Of a DNA stretch of 64,000 nt, positions 35,481 through 47,999 are shown piece after piece. This DNA is from Spirometra erinaceieuropaei (Eukaryota > Platyhelminthes > Cestoda > Diphyllobothriidea > Diphyllobothriidae): NCBI GenBank assembly GCA_902702965.1, contig CACRXP010000377.1, positions 83,347 through 147,346 of the forward strand. Reading direction: 5' to 3'. Made by a program: the position numbers and the translations under genes. How positions within the stretch are numbered: the first letter of the stretch is position 1; every line of letters starts with the position of its first letter. Below the pieces are notes generated by a model that saw nothing but the letters and a program-made list of their open reading frames with translations, was not told the DNA's origin and ran no database searches.

Positions 35481-37462
35481 ACACTTTAATAGCTTGCTTC
35501 CTGACGTCGATAGAGTATGCATCATTTCGAATTGGACGTTAAAAGCGGTGAACATTATATATAAAGCATACTGGCCTATACCTAATTACTGCGGCAAACC
35601 CAGCCTTGATGTATTTTGTCGTTTTCCATAGGCACATGTAAACTTTATGTCTAAATGGCTAATAATTTGAACCGCCGGACGTCGCTTGTTGTTAAAACAG
35701 ACTTTGAATTCTTGCGGATTGCGTCATAATAAACTCGCGAAAGTTAGTGTATCGTGCCCGCCTGGTATATATTATTATCTACTAGCAGGTGATTTCATTC
35801 TAGAAAAGACTGCCCAGAGGGGTGTTTTTATTTTTGTCATGAGATTTGTGATTGATATTTGTCTTCTAACTCATGCACTGAAGACCACCAAGGCATAATG
35901 CTAATATTCTGTCCAAATACCGAGGACAAATATCCGGTCTAATTTAATTGCCGGTATCCATAGCCAGATATAAACGCATTATTTAGATGACTAGGTATCT
36001 TTACCGATGGGTGTTGTTTATTGTTAACCCAAACCCTGAGGTCTTACGGTTTGCGTCATTGTATCTCCATGGAAATTGGACTTTGACTCATCACATCTTG
36101 ATCTCAAGAAGGCAAGAGGTCGCTCTGATGGTGGACGATCGTTTAGCGGTAATATACCTCACATGGGCCATGAAGGCGATGTAAGTTGCAGTGTGCCGCT
36201 CAGTAGTAAAAATCACATCATTAAAAATCCTATGATTTTCTGCCTCCTGCATTTGAATGCAGCTCGTTAAAAGAAGTAAGCATGTTGACAGACTTAAATG
36301 AAACATGGTGGTTTATTTAGTTTGACACTATGTATGTAGGCGAAATCAACCGGTAAAAGACATTAGGGGCAGTTTGCGGAAAGAAGAGATAACGAACACG
36401 TGCCACTAGTTCATATCAGTCTCAAATATGTTTTTTGCGCTTATGGCTAGAACGACGATGGTGACTACGCTCTTTTCAGAGTAACTAATCAATTGCGTGC
36501 GAGGTAGTTCATTTTGACTGCTTGCTTAATAAGTACATGGACACCACAAGGGCTGTAATTCGGTTTAGTCAAATAAATTAGTTAGGCACTTTGTGCAAAT
36601 CCTAGAATCCTATCAAGAGCCCTCATTAAAACATCAGTAAAAGGAGATCGCTGAAAAGCGGCATTTTCTTCTTTGAGTACAGACAACTAAATCCAAGGCA
36701 CAGCAATTCTGGAACGCATCAGGATGGCCTTATTTTAATAATGCTAATGGGTATTCAGACTCCCTTATGTGAAACGAGAATATAAAATCAATGAAATATA
36801 GTGTCTCGAACTGAACCGTAAGCGGGACGATTTCTTATGGATTTATGTGCAATTCATACAGTGTGAATGTCAACAGTTACTAAGGTTTTCCATAAAACGC
36901 ATCAGTGGGATAAGAGCAAAAGACAGGCTATTCCTGCATGTGTCCTTCTGAGATCTCCATCTTACATATGCCTTACATGCATCTAGCTACTTGGTATAAA
37001 CTGCCTAAAGATAAATTGAACTTGATTTGTAGCATTTATGCTATCTTGGGTAGCCCAGGTTGCCTTTATTTATTTTCATCTTTCTGTGATTTACATTTTC
37101 ACCATGTGATTGAAAATTTAGAACTTAACCGATCGAACTTCACAAGACCCTAATTTGTCACTATGTATGGTTTTACGAAGAGAGTGAAAGTCCCCTGATG
37201 TTCGTTTTTTATCATATGATGGTATTAATATTAAAACAGTCCAGCAACTGACTTTTCATTTGTTTCGAACAAGAAAGCACGCATTGCAGTATGTTCAACT
37301 ACTTCAGATTGCCGCTGCGTTGTAAATCACTGGTATTGGGCACATCGTTTGATTCACTGTAAAATATTTCTTGCAGTCTAAAGACATTCCGTCATGACTG
37401 AACAGTTGCAAGCATTCGTTCATTTAAAGATATTACCCGACAATCTCAGCGATGTCAGCGTT
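35481..37462. other. Duplicated unassigned DNA (copy B)
   Basis: Matches 25691-27733 without the hAT-like insertion. Frames 35686-35898 and 35987-36184 have no recognised domain. Confidence 0.3.
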
Positions 37463-38439
37463 TGGCGTCTGCCAAGGCGAACACCCACATTTAAATTTTA
37501 TCTGTGGCACGATGCGATCAGTTACACTTATGATGATATGGGTGTTATAAAACAGGCATAAAGCATATAAGGTTTTGGCCTGAATAAAAAGCAATGCCTT
37601 TACATATGCTCATATGATTGATAAAGAAACTGTCATACGTAAACCTCTTTAAAAGGAGATGACAAAGGCTCTGTGCTTACTGCAGGCGGCTGTCGTAGTA
37701 AAAATGATATCGCACAATATTATGGGACAAGAGAAACCAGAGCTAGAACATGGTAGTCTATCTTGCCTATCTCAACACTCCGTGTTGTATAAGAAATCAA
37801 GATGATGATAGAGGAATTAAAAACCGTCAGCCGCCGACTTCCGTTTTCGGTTTAGACTTCCAGGGACAAGGACGCAAAAATGCGTTTACAAACGTCTTCG
37901 GAGGACCGTTCCGCTTAAACAGTCTCATGTGTCAGCATAAAGAATCAGAAAATGTTACCTGCAGGCCTCAGTCACTGATTTGTAATTATCGCAGACACAC
38001 CTTAAACCGTCGCTTTACCACCATTGCTATTGTATCTTCTGATTATCTCCAGAAAATTTTGGACAGGCCAAGAAAATAAACTGTGGTTTTTGGTGTTCGA
38101 ACACTCATTTATTCTTTCCCATTTCAGGAAACATGCTATTTCATTCTTTTTTCATTTCCTTAGAAATTAAGTACAAAGTTCGAGTAAATAAGTATATATA
38201 AAGTCCACGGGCAGAGCAAAAAGTTTTCATAGGAGATGATTAAGGGCGACTTCCATCAACCATAACAGATAACTGCGATATGTTCATTTGTCGCCGAGCA
38301 ACAGATGAAATTGAATTTTGGGGTAAGGTAATACAACACAGCGCATGTAATAGCCAGGAGTGAAGGGGCTTTTGTTGATTACCTGTCCGATGAGCATTTT
38401 ATCAAGTTAACAAAATTGTTTTCACTCTGTTTTCCACGA
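37463..38439 (+). other. Unassigned, with a possible terminal exon
   Basis: A good acceptor (GTGCTTACTGCAG, ending 37684) is followed by 39 open codons to a stop near 37804, and an overlapping 109-codon frame (37750-38079) ends at an AATAAA. Either could be a terminal exon, but they are in different frames and neither resembles a known protein. Low confidence in both. Confidence 0.2.
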
Positions 38440-38698
38440 AGTGAGATTGAATACTTAAGGGCGTTGAAAATCAATAAGAAAAGTGCATGTTGCATAGGTA
38501 TTCATTTTTTACGGAGTCTTCTTTTTGCGTGCGAGGGAAAGGAAGTTCGCTTGACAGCTAGAATCTTTGTGGTAACTAAAACATCATAGAATTATACTGC
38601 ATGACATCAAATTCTAAAACGCTACGTATGCAATCGCTTTGAAACGAAAACTTATTTCGTAATTTTGGCCGACATTTCGTAAGTTAGCCCACCTACTG
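38440..38698. mobile_element. Right arm of the palindromic transposon family
   Basis: GAAAATCAATAAGAAAAGTGCATG and the end GACATTTCGTAAGTTAGCCC, CACCTACTG match the right arm at 13780-14045 with divergence. I could not find its left arm upstream. Confidence 0.5.
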
Positions 38699-40954
38699 TG
38701 TTTTGAAAATTCGCATTTTGTTGAAGATCAGAGATGAATGCAGTCTTTCATCATGCTGATGAGCAGAATTGCGTTTCAGGCTTTTTTATTAGGTAAGATA
38801 ACTGGTCGATGTCAATGGTTTCAAAGGCAGTGACAAACTGAAAAACTTAGTGGAAACATAGCTTGCGGCAAATGACATTTCTGATTAACACTTCCTTGCT
38901 CAAATTGCAAAACAGCTCAACAAATAGAAAGACTTAATTTTAAATACGGTGCATCATAAGGGACGCATTTAACAACAGCGAGTAAAACGGTAGATAGGGA
39001 CATACTAACGGACTAAATTAGTTCAACAGTGAATACTTTTGAAAATATTTTCTCAACATGATGTTTGCCTCAATACGGCATCGAAAATACATCCGAGGGA
39101 ATTTATGGTAACAAGAAAGTGACCACTAACCACGGGCCTTTTGCAGATGGACTTAAAAGTGCAGCTTATTTTTGGGTTTTCAGAGATTCGAGCTAGATGA
39201 TTTAGTGAAGTTGAGTTAGGTTTAACGATTCAAAAATGAGCTCTGAGACAGTTGCTCTATCGGCTACGGGCGACGTGGAGGAATGTCCTGTCAGTCTTCT
39301 CCAGATGACCTGATGTCCTAGTTCTGTGAACGCGAAAACGAACAGGCATCTTTCCCCGGCGATGTTACAGGAGCAAGTTAGTGTTGCCCACCTTCAGACA
39401 GACATCTGTCTCGCCAGTCAATTTATGACGACTTGAAACTCTAGTTGAGTAGACAGAACCAGTTTTAGTTGGCTGTAGTCTGGCTGCTGTCTCCTGTCGT
39501 TCAGTTAGTCCAACAAAAGTCCTCGTAGTATTTCTGCCTCACTTCGGTCTGGCATGTTCTTGAAATTATTCCCTAGACCGTTAGTTCACTTTGCGAGAAG
39601 GAATTGCACATATAAATATTTCTTATGTCCGGTGTTAGCAGCAGCCACCATGAAATATTTCCCAAAGGCGTTCACACTTTTCTAATGATATTTAATTTGC
39701 CCTATAATGTTTTTAACTGCAATTAATTTGGGAGAACTGGTGAAATACGGCCTCAGCCACTGTGCCTGCTTAATGACAAAAGGGATCACATTTGTTTAAG
39801 TTTCTCTTAAAGCAGTTCAGAGAATAAATTTCGAAAAGTGGTTTGGCATGAATCTATTTTGTCAACTGAGAATGTTGTTTTTCAAAATGCGCATGGGATA
39901 GTTTTAGAGAAATGGCAAGGAGATAGGAAAGGCAGTAAATCTCATTGATGCGAAATACCCGCGAGCTTTTTTATGTACTGCAGTTAACCTGCTGTATTAC
40001 CGATTGTTTCTACGGATGCACGTATATAATATTGATTTTATCTTGCCGTAAACACCGCCTATTTTCTGATTTTGCTGGTTTGCGTAATGCATTACTCATC
40101 CCTTCTTATGTTTGAAACCGCTAAAATAATATTTTTCGCACATCGGTATTTTTTAACCAATGCGCGGTACTTATATCCAGTCGCATCTGACACATTTAGT
40201 GTGCATTCTTTGGACGAAAATATTCCAGTTTTTATTCATTAATGATTCTTACCAAACATAATATATATCTTGTCAACTAGGCCCTTTTCATTTAGGGCCT
40301 AGGTCAAATAGTTATTTTGATTACCAATTTCTTTCTAGTTACGCCTTCCCGAGGGCGGCAAGTAATCGTATTTTTTATATTCTATGTCGCTTTTGAACAA
40401 TTAAACTGATTTTTTTCTATTAATTCTAAGGCAAGTAGGAAGTAGCAAATTAAATGGCACCTGGAATAAATGGAAAGTTCACTTTCTTTCCCTCTTCATG
40501 AGTATTGTAGGAGATTTATCGATGTGTGTAAGTGAATATGATTGATGCGGCTTGCATGACAGAAAATGGACAAATATTAATTTGACCACGACTTTAATCA
40601 TGCCGTGGAGATCAAAAGCGGGATCCACAAATGCATATACAGGCTCATTCTGACTTCTTAAGTCTAAGGTGCGAAATCAGTCTCCTATTTTTTTAACAAA
40701 CCACTGACGTTTACTCGGTAAAAATAAAGTGGGTATTAGCCACACCTATTACGTACACGATGCAAACCATTCCGCATGTGTGGTCGTTATTTCTTGATTT
40801 ACAAAAGCCAGAACATTCACATGTGCTTCCGCATGCTTATTTTCGCAACTCTATTATTCAGTCCACTTTTGCTGACATAGAGCTAGTAGACTGTCCCAAG
40901 GGAACAACTGCAGCAGCACGCTATCTTACTGGAGTTGGGTGGATATCTGCACTA
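38699..40954. other. Unassigned AT-rich DNA
   Basis: No gene, repeat match or RNA seen. The frame 40760-41032 runs into the next transposon arm and is probably spurious. Confidence 0.3.
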
Positions 40955-41925
40955 TTATCTACCGGAACTACAGTAGAAAAGTTAACCGAAATTTTGAAAC
41001 GCGTTCTTGACTTGAGACGATTGCTGAAGTGAGGTTGTAGTAGCGATCATCATGTAGCATAATCCTGTGATAATTCACTTGCCGCAGAATGAGTGCTTTT
41101 ACACGGAATTCTTTTCGGCTGCCTCCAAAAATACTCTGCAAAAATCATTTATTATGTGGCATGACGTTTCATTAATTTTTGATAATCTTTTACATTTAAA
41201 TATATTTTGTAAAAAAGAAGAAAATTGTCCATTTTAACTTATTCTGTTGAAATTTGTGATATATCCCGACGGTGTACGTGCAGTAGAGGCGTTATTGAAT
41301 TTTGTAGACTTTTTCAAATGTCGAATAATTTTGAAGCCGATCAGGCGTTATAATTTTTTAGAAGTTTCAACCTTCATGCTGCACAGTTTCCGTGCACGTA
41401 AAATCATAATTTTTGCCAACTAATGAAAGCAAACCACATGCAGTTAATACAATTGTGCAGTCGATTTGACCTGTACTGTATAATTAAGATGCAGCCATAA
41501 TTAATGGAAAGACGAGAATTTTTATGATCGAATACTGAACCGTCTTAAAAATCCTTTAAATAAAAACAATTTGAAATCAGAATTACACTCTTCATCCAAG
41601 TACTTGGTTTTGCAAAAATGCATTTTATACCAAATCATTGAAACAAGGAATATTTGTATGCATGCTTTTTATGAAGTATATTTGACTTTATATGGGAAAC
41701 AAAAATGCGTAGAAATCACACTAGGTAAGTAGTCATTTTGCGAAGTGTAATCTTTGCGGGGGCCAAAAACCTTTCATCCTAAAACAGGTCTCCCGATGTT
41801 TTTGAATTACTGCGGGTTTATGCCGCATAAAGAATAATACTACAACATTATTCGAGTAATCTTTTTCAGTCAAAAAAAACATTTTGCAATTTTCGCTAAC
41901 ATTTCATAATTTAGCACATCTTTTG
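40955..41925. mobile_element. Old copy of the palindromic transposon
   Basis: The left arm is recognisable by CCGAAATTTTGAAACGCGTT (40986) and TTAAATATATTTTGTA (41195), the right arm by GTAAGTAGTCATTTTGCG (41725) and CGCTAACATTTCATAATTTA (41894). The length of about 970 bases equals the intact copy at 13053-14045. The outer CAGT ends are eroded, though TA follows at 41926. Much more diverged than the 13-kb copy. Confidence 0.55.
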
Positions 41926-44900
41926 TATCTGATGGGGACAAAAATTTATCTCGAAGTAGTGTTTTTGAAGTAGACAAAAAATACCGAACAATTAATCCCC
42001 TCTACGACCATTACTTTATATTCTCTAGTGAAATGATATAACCTTTCCGGATGCTTATTTACTTTTATGCATTAGCATTGCCTAATGAAGTCATTAACAC
42101 TAAAAACCATTTCGCCTATCAGGAAAAGCATACAATATTGGCAGATGGTAACCCACCGATCATTTCTACGGAAAACGTTTATCTTGCGTGTCTTTTAAGC
42201 CTAACCAGCATCCGCACAGCGGTGTCTGATATAGGCAGTATTTTATTTATATTTATATGTTATATTATGTTGTGTGATAGACAGAATGATATTAGCGATA
42301 AAGGGGCGTTGAACGTCTAACCAAAAGTTCGCGGGAACGAGCCCCAGGTGTTCCAAACTTCGCGGTTGGGTATAACTGGTTAAAATGGGCTTGGGCATAG
42401 CTGGCTGACGACGGCTAATAAACCAGAAATGACCATTCCAGTCTCCCTTGTCTTTGTCTGTAACAGCATTCTGCCTATATATCATGCGCCGCTGTGCCGC
42501 TGCTGGTTGGGCTCGAGAGAGAGCCCTTAAGACACAACGGAACGAGTGAGTTCCGTATGAACGATCGGTGAGCGCCCCCTAACAAAGAAAGGATCATTCC
42601 AGGTCTGCTTGTAACAACATTCTGCCTACAAAATTGTTTCCAAAGACGTAATATGCTCGAAATTGGCGGACTACTTTATTGACGATCGCACAAAAGTATC
42701 CTGATTTCCAAAACAGGGCCTTAGTTAAGAAGCGGAGAAGGCAAATATAAGCACATAAAGGCAGTTACACTTCTTACTCCGTTTATTTTGTCGACTGTCT
42801 CAACGATAACGAAAATTTTCTATTAACAAAAATTTTTAGTCGGCGCCGTATTCTTAGGCAATCAGGCTGACCATGGCAGGCATAATTTTCTGAGTCCGAT
42901 TTTCATTGCCAGTTGTTTCGTTAATATTCAAGGAATTTTGTGCAAGAGGAATTTTCGGCCAAACATAAACCATCGTTCAAAACTAAATTAGTTTTATTGA
43001 TGTGTATCACAAACCCAATATCATCGTGAACATGCAGAAATTTCACGTATGATCATGGCTGTCTCACACTCGTCAAGCAACACATGCGTGTTTTGTCGGC
43101 GAATGTAGACTTAACTGAAGAGGATGCATGAATAACTCTGGACACCTATTTGGGATGCATTCAGTCGTACAACGCTTTAAGGTAAAAATGCCTATATAGA
43201 ACCCACTTCTATAATATCTTTTATTAAGTGGCCGAAGTGGCTAGTCATGGAAATATGGATCGATCATGGGGTAAGCATTATTGATGGATTTGTGAGGGAC
43301 AGTGATAGGATTTGAATTAGAGTTGGGACAGGGGACTTGAAAGCCCCTGGATTTTGACGCATGGTCGACCGCACGACTGGAGATACATATTTCCGTGTTT
43401 GACCGTCAAAATTGCTCTGGGATAATAATCACTGCTACAATTTTTCCGAGCATGCCTAGGATAAACCACAACGCCCGATAACTGGGGAAGGCGTTAATTG
43501 TGTTTGGAAGGCCGTTTTTTATTCGATGGTCCTGGGACATGAATTGCGGAGCAGCAAACTTTCCTATAATCAGCTGGCTTAAAAAACTGTAATAGAGAAC
43601 GATGATAATTCCGCGGTCTGTTCTCGTCATTCAGTTGTCTGTGTCCTGTTTGCTCGAAAGACGACAAGTCCGCGTAAATTAAAAAGAAAAAACCATCTAC
43701 TATATGCTACTAAGACGTACCAATAAAATGACTAAATTATTAAAACAAGTCGCATTTCCTTTACCGAGGTTTCAAATTGACTGGCTTAGTTTTAACGACC
43801 ACCTGTCATGAAAAATGCGAACGTGCGTGAAAGGGGAGATGTTGTTATTGCAAAAGTAAATACTCAAAACACGCTGTAGCAGCTAAGCGGTGAGTTCGTT
43901 TAGTCAAGGTGCTACAAAGACCAAGTTGTCAAAAAAGACAGGAGGCACCAGAATGAAGGAGCTATTGCATACAGAAACCAAGTAGTCATCTCAGACGTCC
44001 CTGGCCGCTGGCGAAGTCAGGGCTGCTCTCAATCATGCCTAAGAGTCCCTGGAGACAGTAATGACATCCACCACTGTAGGGTCATTGGTCAAGCTGAAAT
44101 GGTCTGCAATCGCTGTGAGTTGCATTAGCCTAGGAGTAGGGTCCATTTAGCCTATGTTGCTAGTTCCAGGGGGTGGTGCGTTCAAGTGACGCACAGCCAG
44201 CTGCGGCTCTGTGCGGACGCAAAATGTGTCCCAGAGGAGGTCGGTCTAGCGCCTGCTTGCTGCAAGGGGTGAATGACCTTGATGCCGCGAGGGCTTGAGC
44301 GCTGAGGGCGGACTGGTCATAATGGCTGCCCGCAAAAACACGATTCCTGAGACGTAATCTGAAAGTACCCACGAGCCTCAGTATGCATTAGCTTGCTCCT
44401 GGCAATTTGTTGACACACAGCCTAGATGGGCTGGAACAGATCGAGAGTCGGTCTGGCTAGCAGTACGCATTAATGCGGTTATGCAGAGTCAACGCAGGCC
44501 TTACACGGGAGGACTGTGCTGACGAATCTAGACTTACATCACGCCTGCCAGGCTGACAGGTTCCCGAAGTCGACTGGTGCATGGAGCAGTAAAATAGAGA
44601 TCCGGCCGACACCGAGGAAGCAATCTTCAGGGCGAACAAACGAGTTCTTCTCAATTTATTAAAATGACGCGCTAGGGATCGGAGCTTAGCGGTTTTCAAA
44701 CTAACAGAGTAACTCTGTCCACGCTGCTTTGTCCAATTTCCGAGAACAGGGAATCTTTCAATGCAGTAACTGAAGCATGTCAGCAGACGAGCTTTTAACC
44801 TTTTATTTGACGAGAATAGGGCACATATATCCAAAGTGATCGGTCACCTTGCTTCAATCGCATATTACCATCAACTCTTAAAACCTATATGCATCATAAC

Positions 44901-45495
44901 TTGAGCCCACAACGTGCTGCTTCCTGCAATCATAACGCGATCTCAGAAGCAGATTGGAAAATATTCATCAGCGGTGAAATTTTTAGGTTGATAAAATAGG
45001 CAACCGTAAAATGAGTAAGCCTCTAGACTGTGCCCTACGGGAATTGAGGTAAACAGCCTTACGGGTGGGGCAAGACGCAGAATGTAAAGCAGCTAAAATA
45101 AAATAACGCACAAAAATGAGTACAGTTCTATCAAATGTCGTAAAATACGCCGACAAAATCCAACAAAAATGAGCACAGTAATTTAAAAAAATAAACGAAA
45201 TTCGAATTATCTTTCGTTGAAAAGTTTGAATTCAGTCAAGAATGTAAGAATAGGTAACGATAAGGTATACCACGTCACGCACTATCTGTATGAAAAAATG
45301 GTCTGCGGACTACCTTAATATAGTTGGCATCACAAACGCTACCATTACCATGAAGTGTGCTAGGGAAGCCATGACGTTGCATTCAAATCAAGATAAATTT
45401 CATCCAAGGGTTGCGTATTAAAATTACATTTATTGTAAACTGCAGATATTTTCAAAGCTGCCTTTCAATATTTCAGTGTTTATTTTCTCTTCCAG
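41926..45495. other. Unassigned, with GC-richer islands
   Basis: Two islands stand out from the AT-rich background: 42300-42640 (separate entry) and 43880-44890. The second has long minus-strand frames (44160-44372, 44457-44834) without recognised motifs; its composition suggests an old retroelement or a gene relic. The frame 42051-42320 is hydrophobic and unassigned. Confidence 0.3.
42300..42640. repeat. GC-rich patch with a short internal duplication
   Basis: The motif CATTCCAG...TGTAACAGCATTCTGCCTA occurs twice (about 42430-42478 and 42594-42632). Between them lies the hairpin GGGCTCGAGAGAGAGCCC. It may be a SINE-like or tRNA-derived repeat, but I find no clean A and B boxes. Confidence 0.35.
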
Positions 45496-45700
45496 TGTCG
45501 GAAATATTTCTATCATTATCGGCTAAATTATAAAATGCTAGGTAGATTTATAACGTTGCTTTATAATTTTGCCCATTATAAGGCGGCGATAAAAGCGTTT
45601 GCGGTGGTAGTACTAGTCCTATGTTGCTTTTTCTTCATCGTCACCCTGATCATGAATTCTTTGTTTTGGAGAGAAATTTCGTCCTTCCTGGTTTACGCAG
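45496..45700 (+). CDS. Candidate exon with membrane segment, plus-strand host gene
   Basis: A strong acceptor (TTTATTTTCTCTTCCAG) opens 68 stop-free codons ending at a GTTTCT donor in phase 1. Past a basic, tyrosine-rich start (CRKYFYHYRLNYKMLGRF) comes one clear membrane helix, FAVVVLVLCCFFFIVTLIM, then WREISSFLVYA. If translation begins at the ATG at 45535, this is a type II signal-anchor; if further exons lie upstream it is an internal membrane segment. The phase-1 end joins in frame to the exon at 46451-46656. The donor is weak. No family recognised. Confidence 0.42.
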
Positions 45701-46450
45701 GTTTCTGAAACATAACAAGCTGATGGATCTTAGATTTTCCTAAAAGGGAATATATATACTATTTTGGATTGACCTCTTATCGGGTAGGATTACTAATATT
45801 AAAACAACAAGCGTTTTGCGTGCTAGGCTTCAAAAGAAAAAAAAAGCTCTGAACAAGAGCCAATTGTTAGATACGAAAAACCGCGATTTTGGCCTTCTTG
45901 CCCTCGCTAAAATGCAAAATATTCCTTGAGCGGGTTTTTACTGCGAGAGTGTGTTGTATGTGATATGCGAAATTACAAATCACCTTGCATTATAACTCTC
46001 CTCGTCAATCCAGAGCTCAAACGAATTCCTAAATAATTTCGTTTCTGTCATGGAACCGTGCGCATCGCCTGCCACGCATCTGATTGGCAAACGTGATTTG
46101 GCCTGTCAGTTGGCCTGACAAACTAGGACTCCAAATCGCCATATAAAATGTCACAAACCTTCTCAGAATTAAGTCAGTTCTTAGCAATGTCGATGACTTG
46201 GAAGTCCGTTTTTGTGTCCTGCTTAATAGTTATTTGCATTTCCAAGTCAGCGGTCGGGGGTATGATCGCAAATTTGTTAATATTGTAGGTACCTTATGCC
46301 ATACAAAGACCGGACTAGTTAAAGCTACGTCACGCACTAGATTTCCCTGTTTGTCTTGCTTGTTGCTTAATAGTTTTTCATTTTCTAAAGGGAAAACCAG
46401 CGGGGCGGCATACTACCGTTTTATCATATGCATATGTTTTTTTCTTACAG

Positions 46451-46656
46451 AAAATGTGATAGAAAGGAATGCGTTGGAGACTATGATCTGGCAAAGACTC
46501 CTAATGACAAAACTTCTTCTGTCTCAAGACAGCAGTCATGAACTACGGCTGTTTGGTCTAAGACCAGGGGATGTGTCCTGTGTGTCCTCGGAGGCCGAGA
46601 ATCAGTATACGTGCAAAGTAAACCCGGAAAAAATAAATATATACTGGCTTGTCACG
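46451..46656 (+). CDS. Candidate internal exon, paralog of minus-strand 1952-2148
   Basis: A textbook acceptor (GTTTTTTTCTTACAG) and a GTAGGT donor bound 206 bases with phases 1 and 0. The peptide includes ALETMIWQRLLM, LFGLRPGDVSC and CKVNPEKINIYWLVT, with a cysteine pair 12 residues apart. It aligns residue by residue with the exon at 1952-2148, which has the same two phases. The longer open frame 46198-46716 is this exon plus flanking intron on each side. Likely part of a membrane-anchored protein if spliced to 45496-45700. Confidence 0.52.
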
Positions 46657-47066
46657 GTAGGTCTCTGTCTTTTAATTTCAAAGATGATTTACTTTGGTTC
46701 ACTGTTTCTATATTAATAATAAAGTTAATTTTATTCAAACTGTTCATATTAAAGAAATGTTAAACTGATAAAGTAGGTTTTGTGCAACATACATCCTAAG
46801 CAAAAGATATCACGCGTGTTTACATGCGATAGGTTACCAATCACCAGAAACGCCAGCCAAAATCCTGGAAAACATTATCAAACAAAAAGCGTTAAGTAAA
46901 TGTTGTCGTTTTGCGTGCCTGCAATGAACACATTTGTTAAAAATGACCGCTAAATTAATATTCTGCTCTGCAATATTTCCATTGTACATAAGGAAATACA
47001 TTTTACAAACTCTAAGTGCCAATTCATCAGTTAATCGTGAATGTTACCCCGTTGACAATCACACAA

Positions 47067-47211
47067 GATGAAGACGCGATTATCTAACGAATGAATATTT
47101 AAATGGATATTTTGTGCACGCACTCTTGAAAATATAGTTCACTGTATGATCGCTTTGAAAATCAATAAAAACGCATAGCATTGATGTTGTCATTTTTACC
47201 GAGTGTGGACG
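47067..47211. mobile_element. Fragment of the palindromic transposon in an intron
   Basis: GATGAAGACGCGATTATCT, GAAAATCAATAAAAACGCA and GTCATTTTTACCGAGTGTG correspond to 13730-13870 in the right arm of the intact copy. Both ends are lost. Confidence 0.45.
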
Positions 47212-47690
47212 GTACGTAATGGCGGCCATACCGAAACACATTCAAAGGTCGCATTAATGGTCTAACCAAAATGTCTTGGAATTACGCCAGTTCATCCAAA
47301 ACCTCTCGGTTAAGTCCAACAGATTTTGCCGACATATGTTCATGGGACGAATCAGCCGACAATTCTTTGTTTTGTGCTATCCATGTATCATTACCTTATT
47401 CCGTAAAAACCCTTTGTTTGCAAGAACCGAAGGGCTAAATGATTTATGTCGACTGGAGTTATCGAAAATTGTTCATCTGACCAAAGTCTACGGCAGTCCT
47501 ATTTTACTTCAATTTCGGCTTATTCTTAAAGAATAAAAACTTCAAAACTTCGTTCGGCCAATGCGATGTCAACGCCCGTAACTATTTTATACGTTCGATG
47601 CCAACCATGATTTGGCAAGCTTAAAGGGTAAGCGTTTAGTTAAAAGTTGGTAGGTGTGTGGACTTCAGCGTTTTGTGTTTGTTATTTTAG

Positions 47691-47942
47691 ATGAGGGATT
47701 ATCCAATTGTCGTTCGAGTACTGACAACAGACACACCGCCAGTGTTCAAAGGATTAGTGGACTACTGTGATTCCGGGCAATTCTCCTTCAAGCTCGAGGA
47801 TGAGCGATACAGCGACATTCCGTACTACCACCTGGAGTACAGTGGCGATGACGTTGATACTTCTGCCATAATACGAGGGCTGCTAGAACAAGCCCTTTAT
47901 TTTCGATGCTCAGCGACTGTTGTGTATGAATACGAAGGTTGA
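47691..47942 (+). CDS. Candidate terminal exon, plus-strand host gene
   Basis: An acceptor (GTGTTTGTTATTTTAG) is followed at once by 83 codons and a stop, in phase 0, matching the exon at 46451-46656. The peptide is acidic and protein-like, with MRDYPIVVRVLTTDTPPVF, GQFSFKLEDERYSDIPYYH and CSATVVYEYEG. AATAAA lies at 47986-47991, 44 bases past the stop. Spliced with the two exons upstream it would give a protein of about 200 residues with one membrane helix. The frame 47276-47536 in the preceding intron is open but has no matching splice signals. Function unknown. Confidence 0.5.
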   Translation: MRDYPIVVRVLTTDTPPVFKGLVDYCDSGQFSFKLEDERYSDIPYYHLEYSGDDVDTSAIIRGLLEQALYFRCSATVVYEYEG

Positions 47943-47985
47943 CAATAGCGGTTCGGTTATTGTATGGGGTATGGGGACTTGTTTG

Positions 47986-47991
47986 AATAAA
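47986..47991 (+). promoter_or_regulatory. PolyA signal AATAAA
   Basis: Canonical hexamer 44 bases downstream of the stop of the candidate terminal exon, at a suitable distance for a short 3' UTR. Confidence 0.45.
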
Positions 47992-47999
47992 TGTGCTCA

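Larger units (their letters stand above)
27843..37462. repeat. Copy B of a large tandem duplication
   Basis: Starts at CTCAATAAATACAATGAG and ends at GCGATGTCAGCG, collinear with 19058-27733. It contains the split PLE N-terminal scrap, one R/S block, a less deleted PLE C-terminus and the LINE pseudogene. It lacks the second R/S block of copy A: the junction near 31995 lies at a shared ACAACG, as expected for loss by recombination between repeats or for a gain in copy A. Confidence 0.8.

Noticed and set aside
46198..46716. Single-exon 172-codon gene
   Set aside because: The frame includes a strong acceptor and a donor; only the part between them (46451-46656) is similar to the paralogous exon, so the ends are probably intron.
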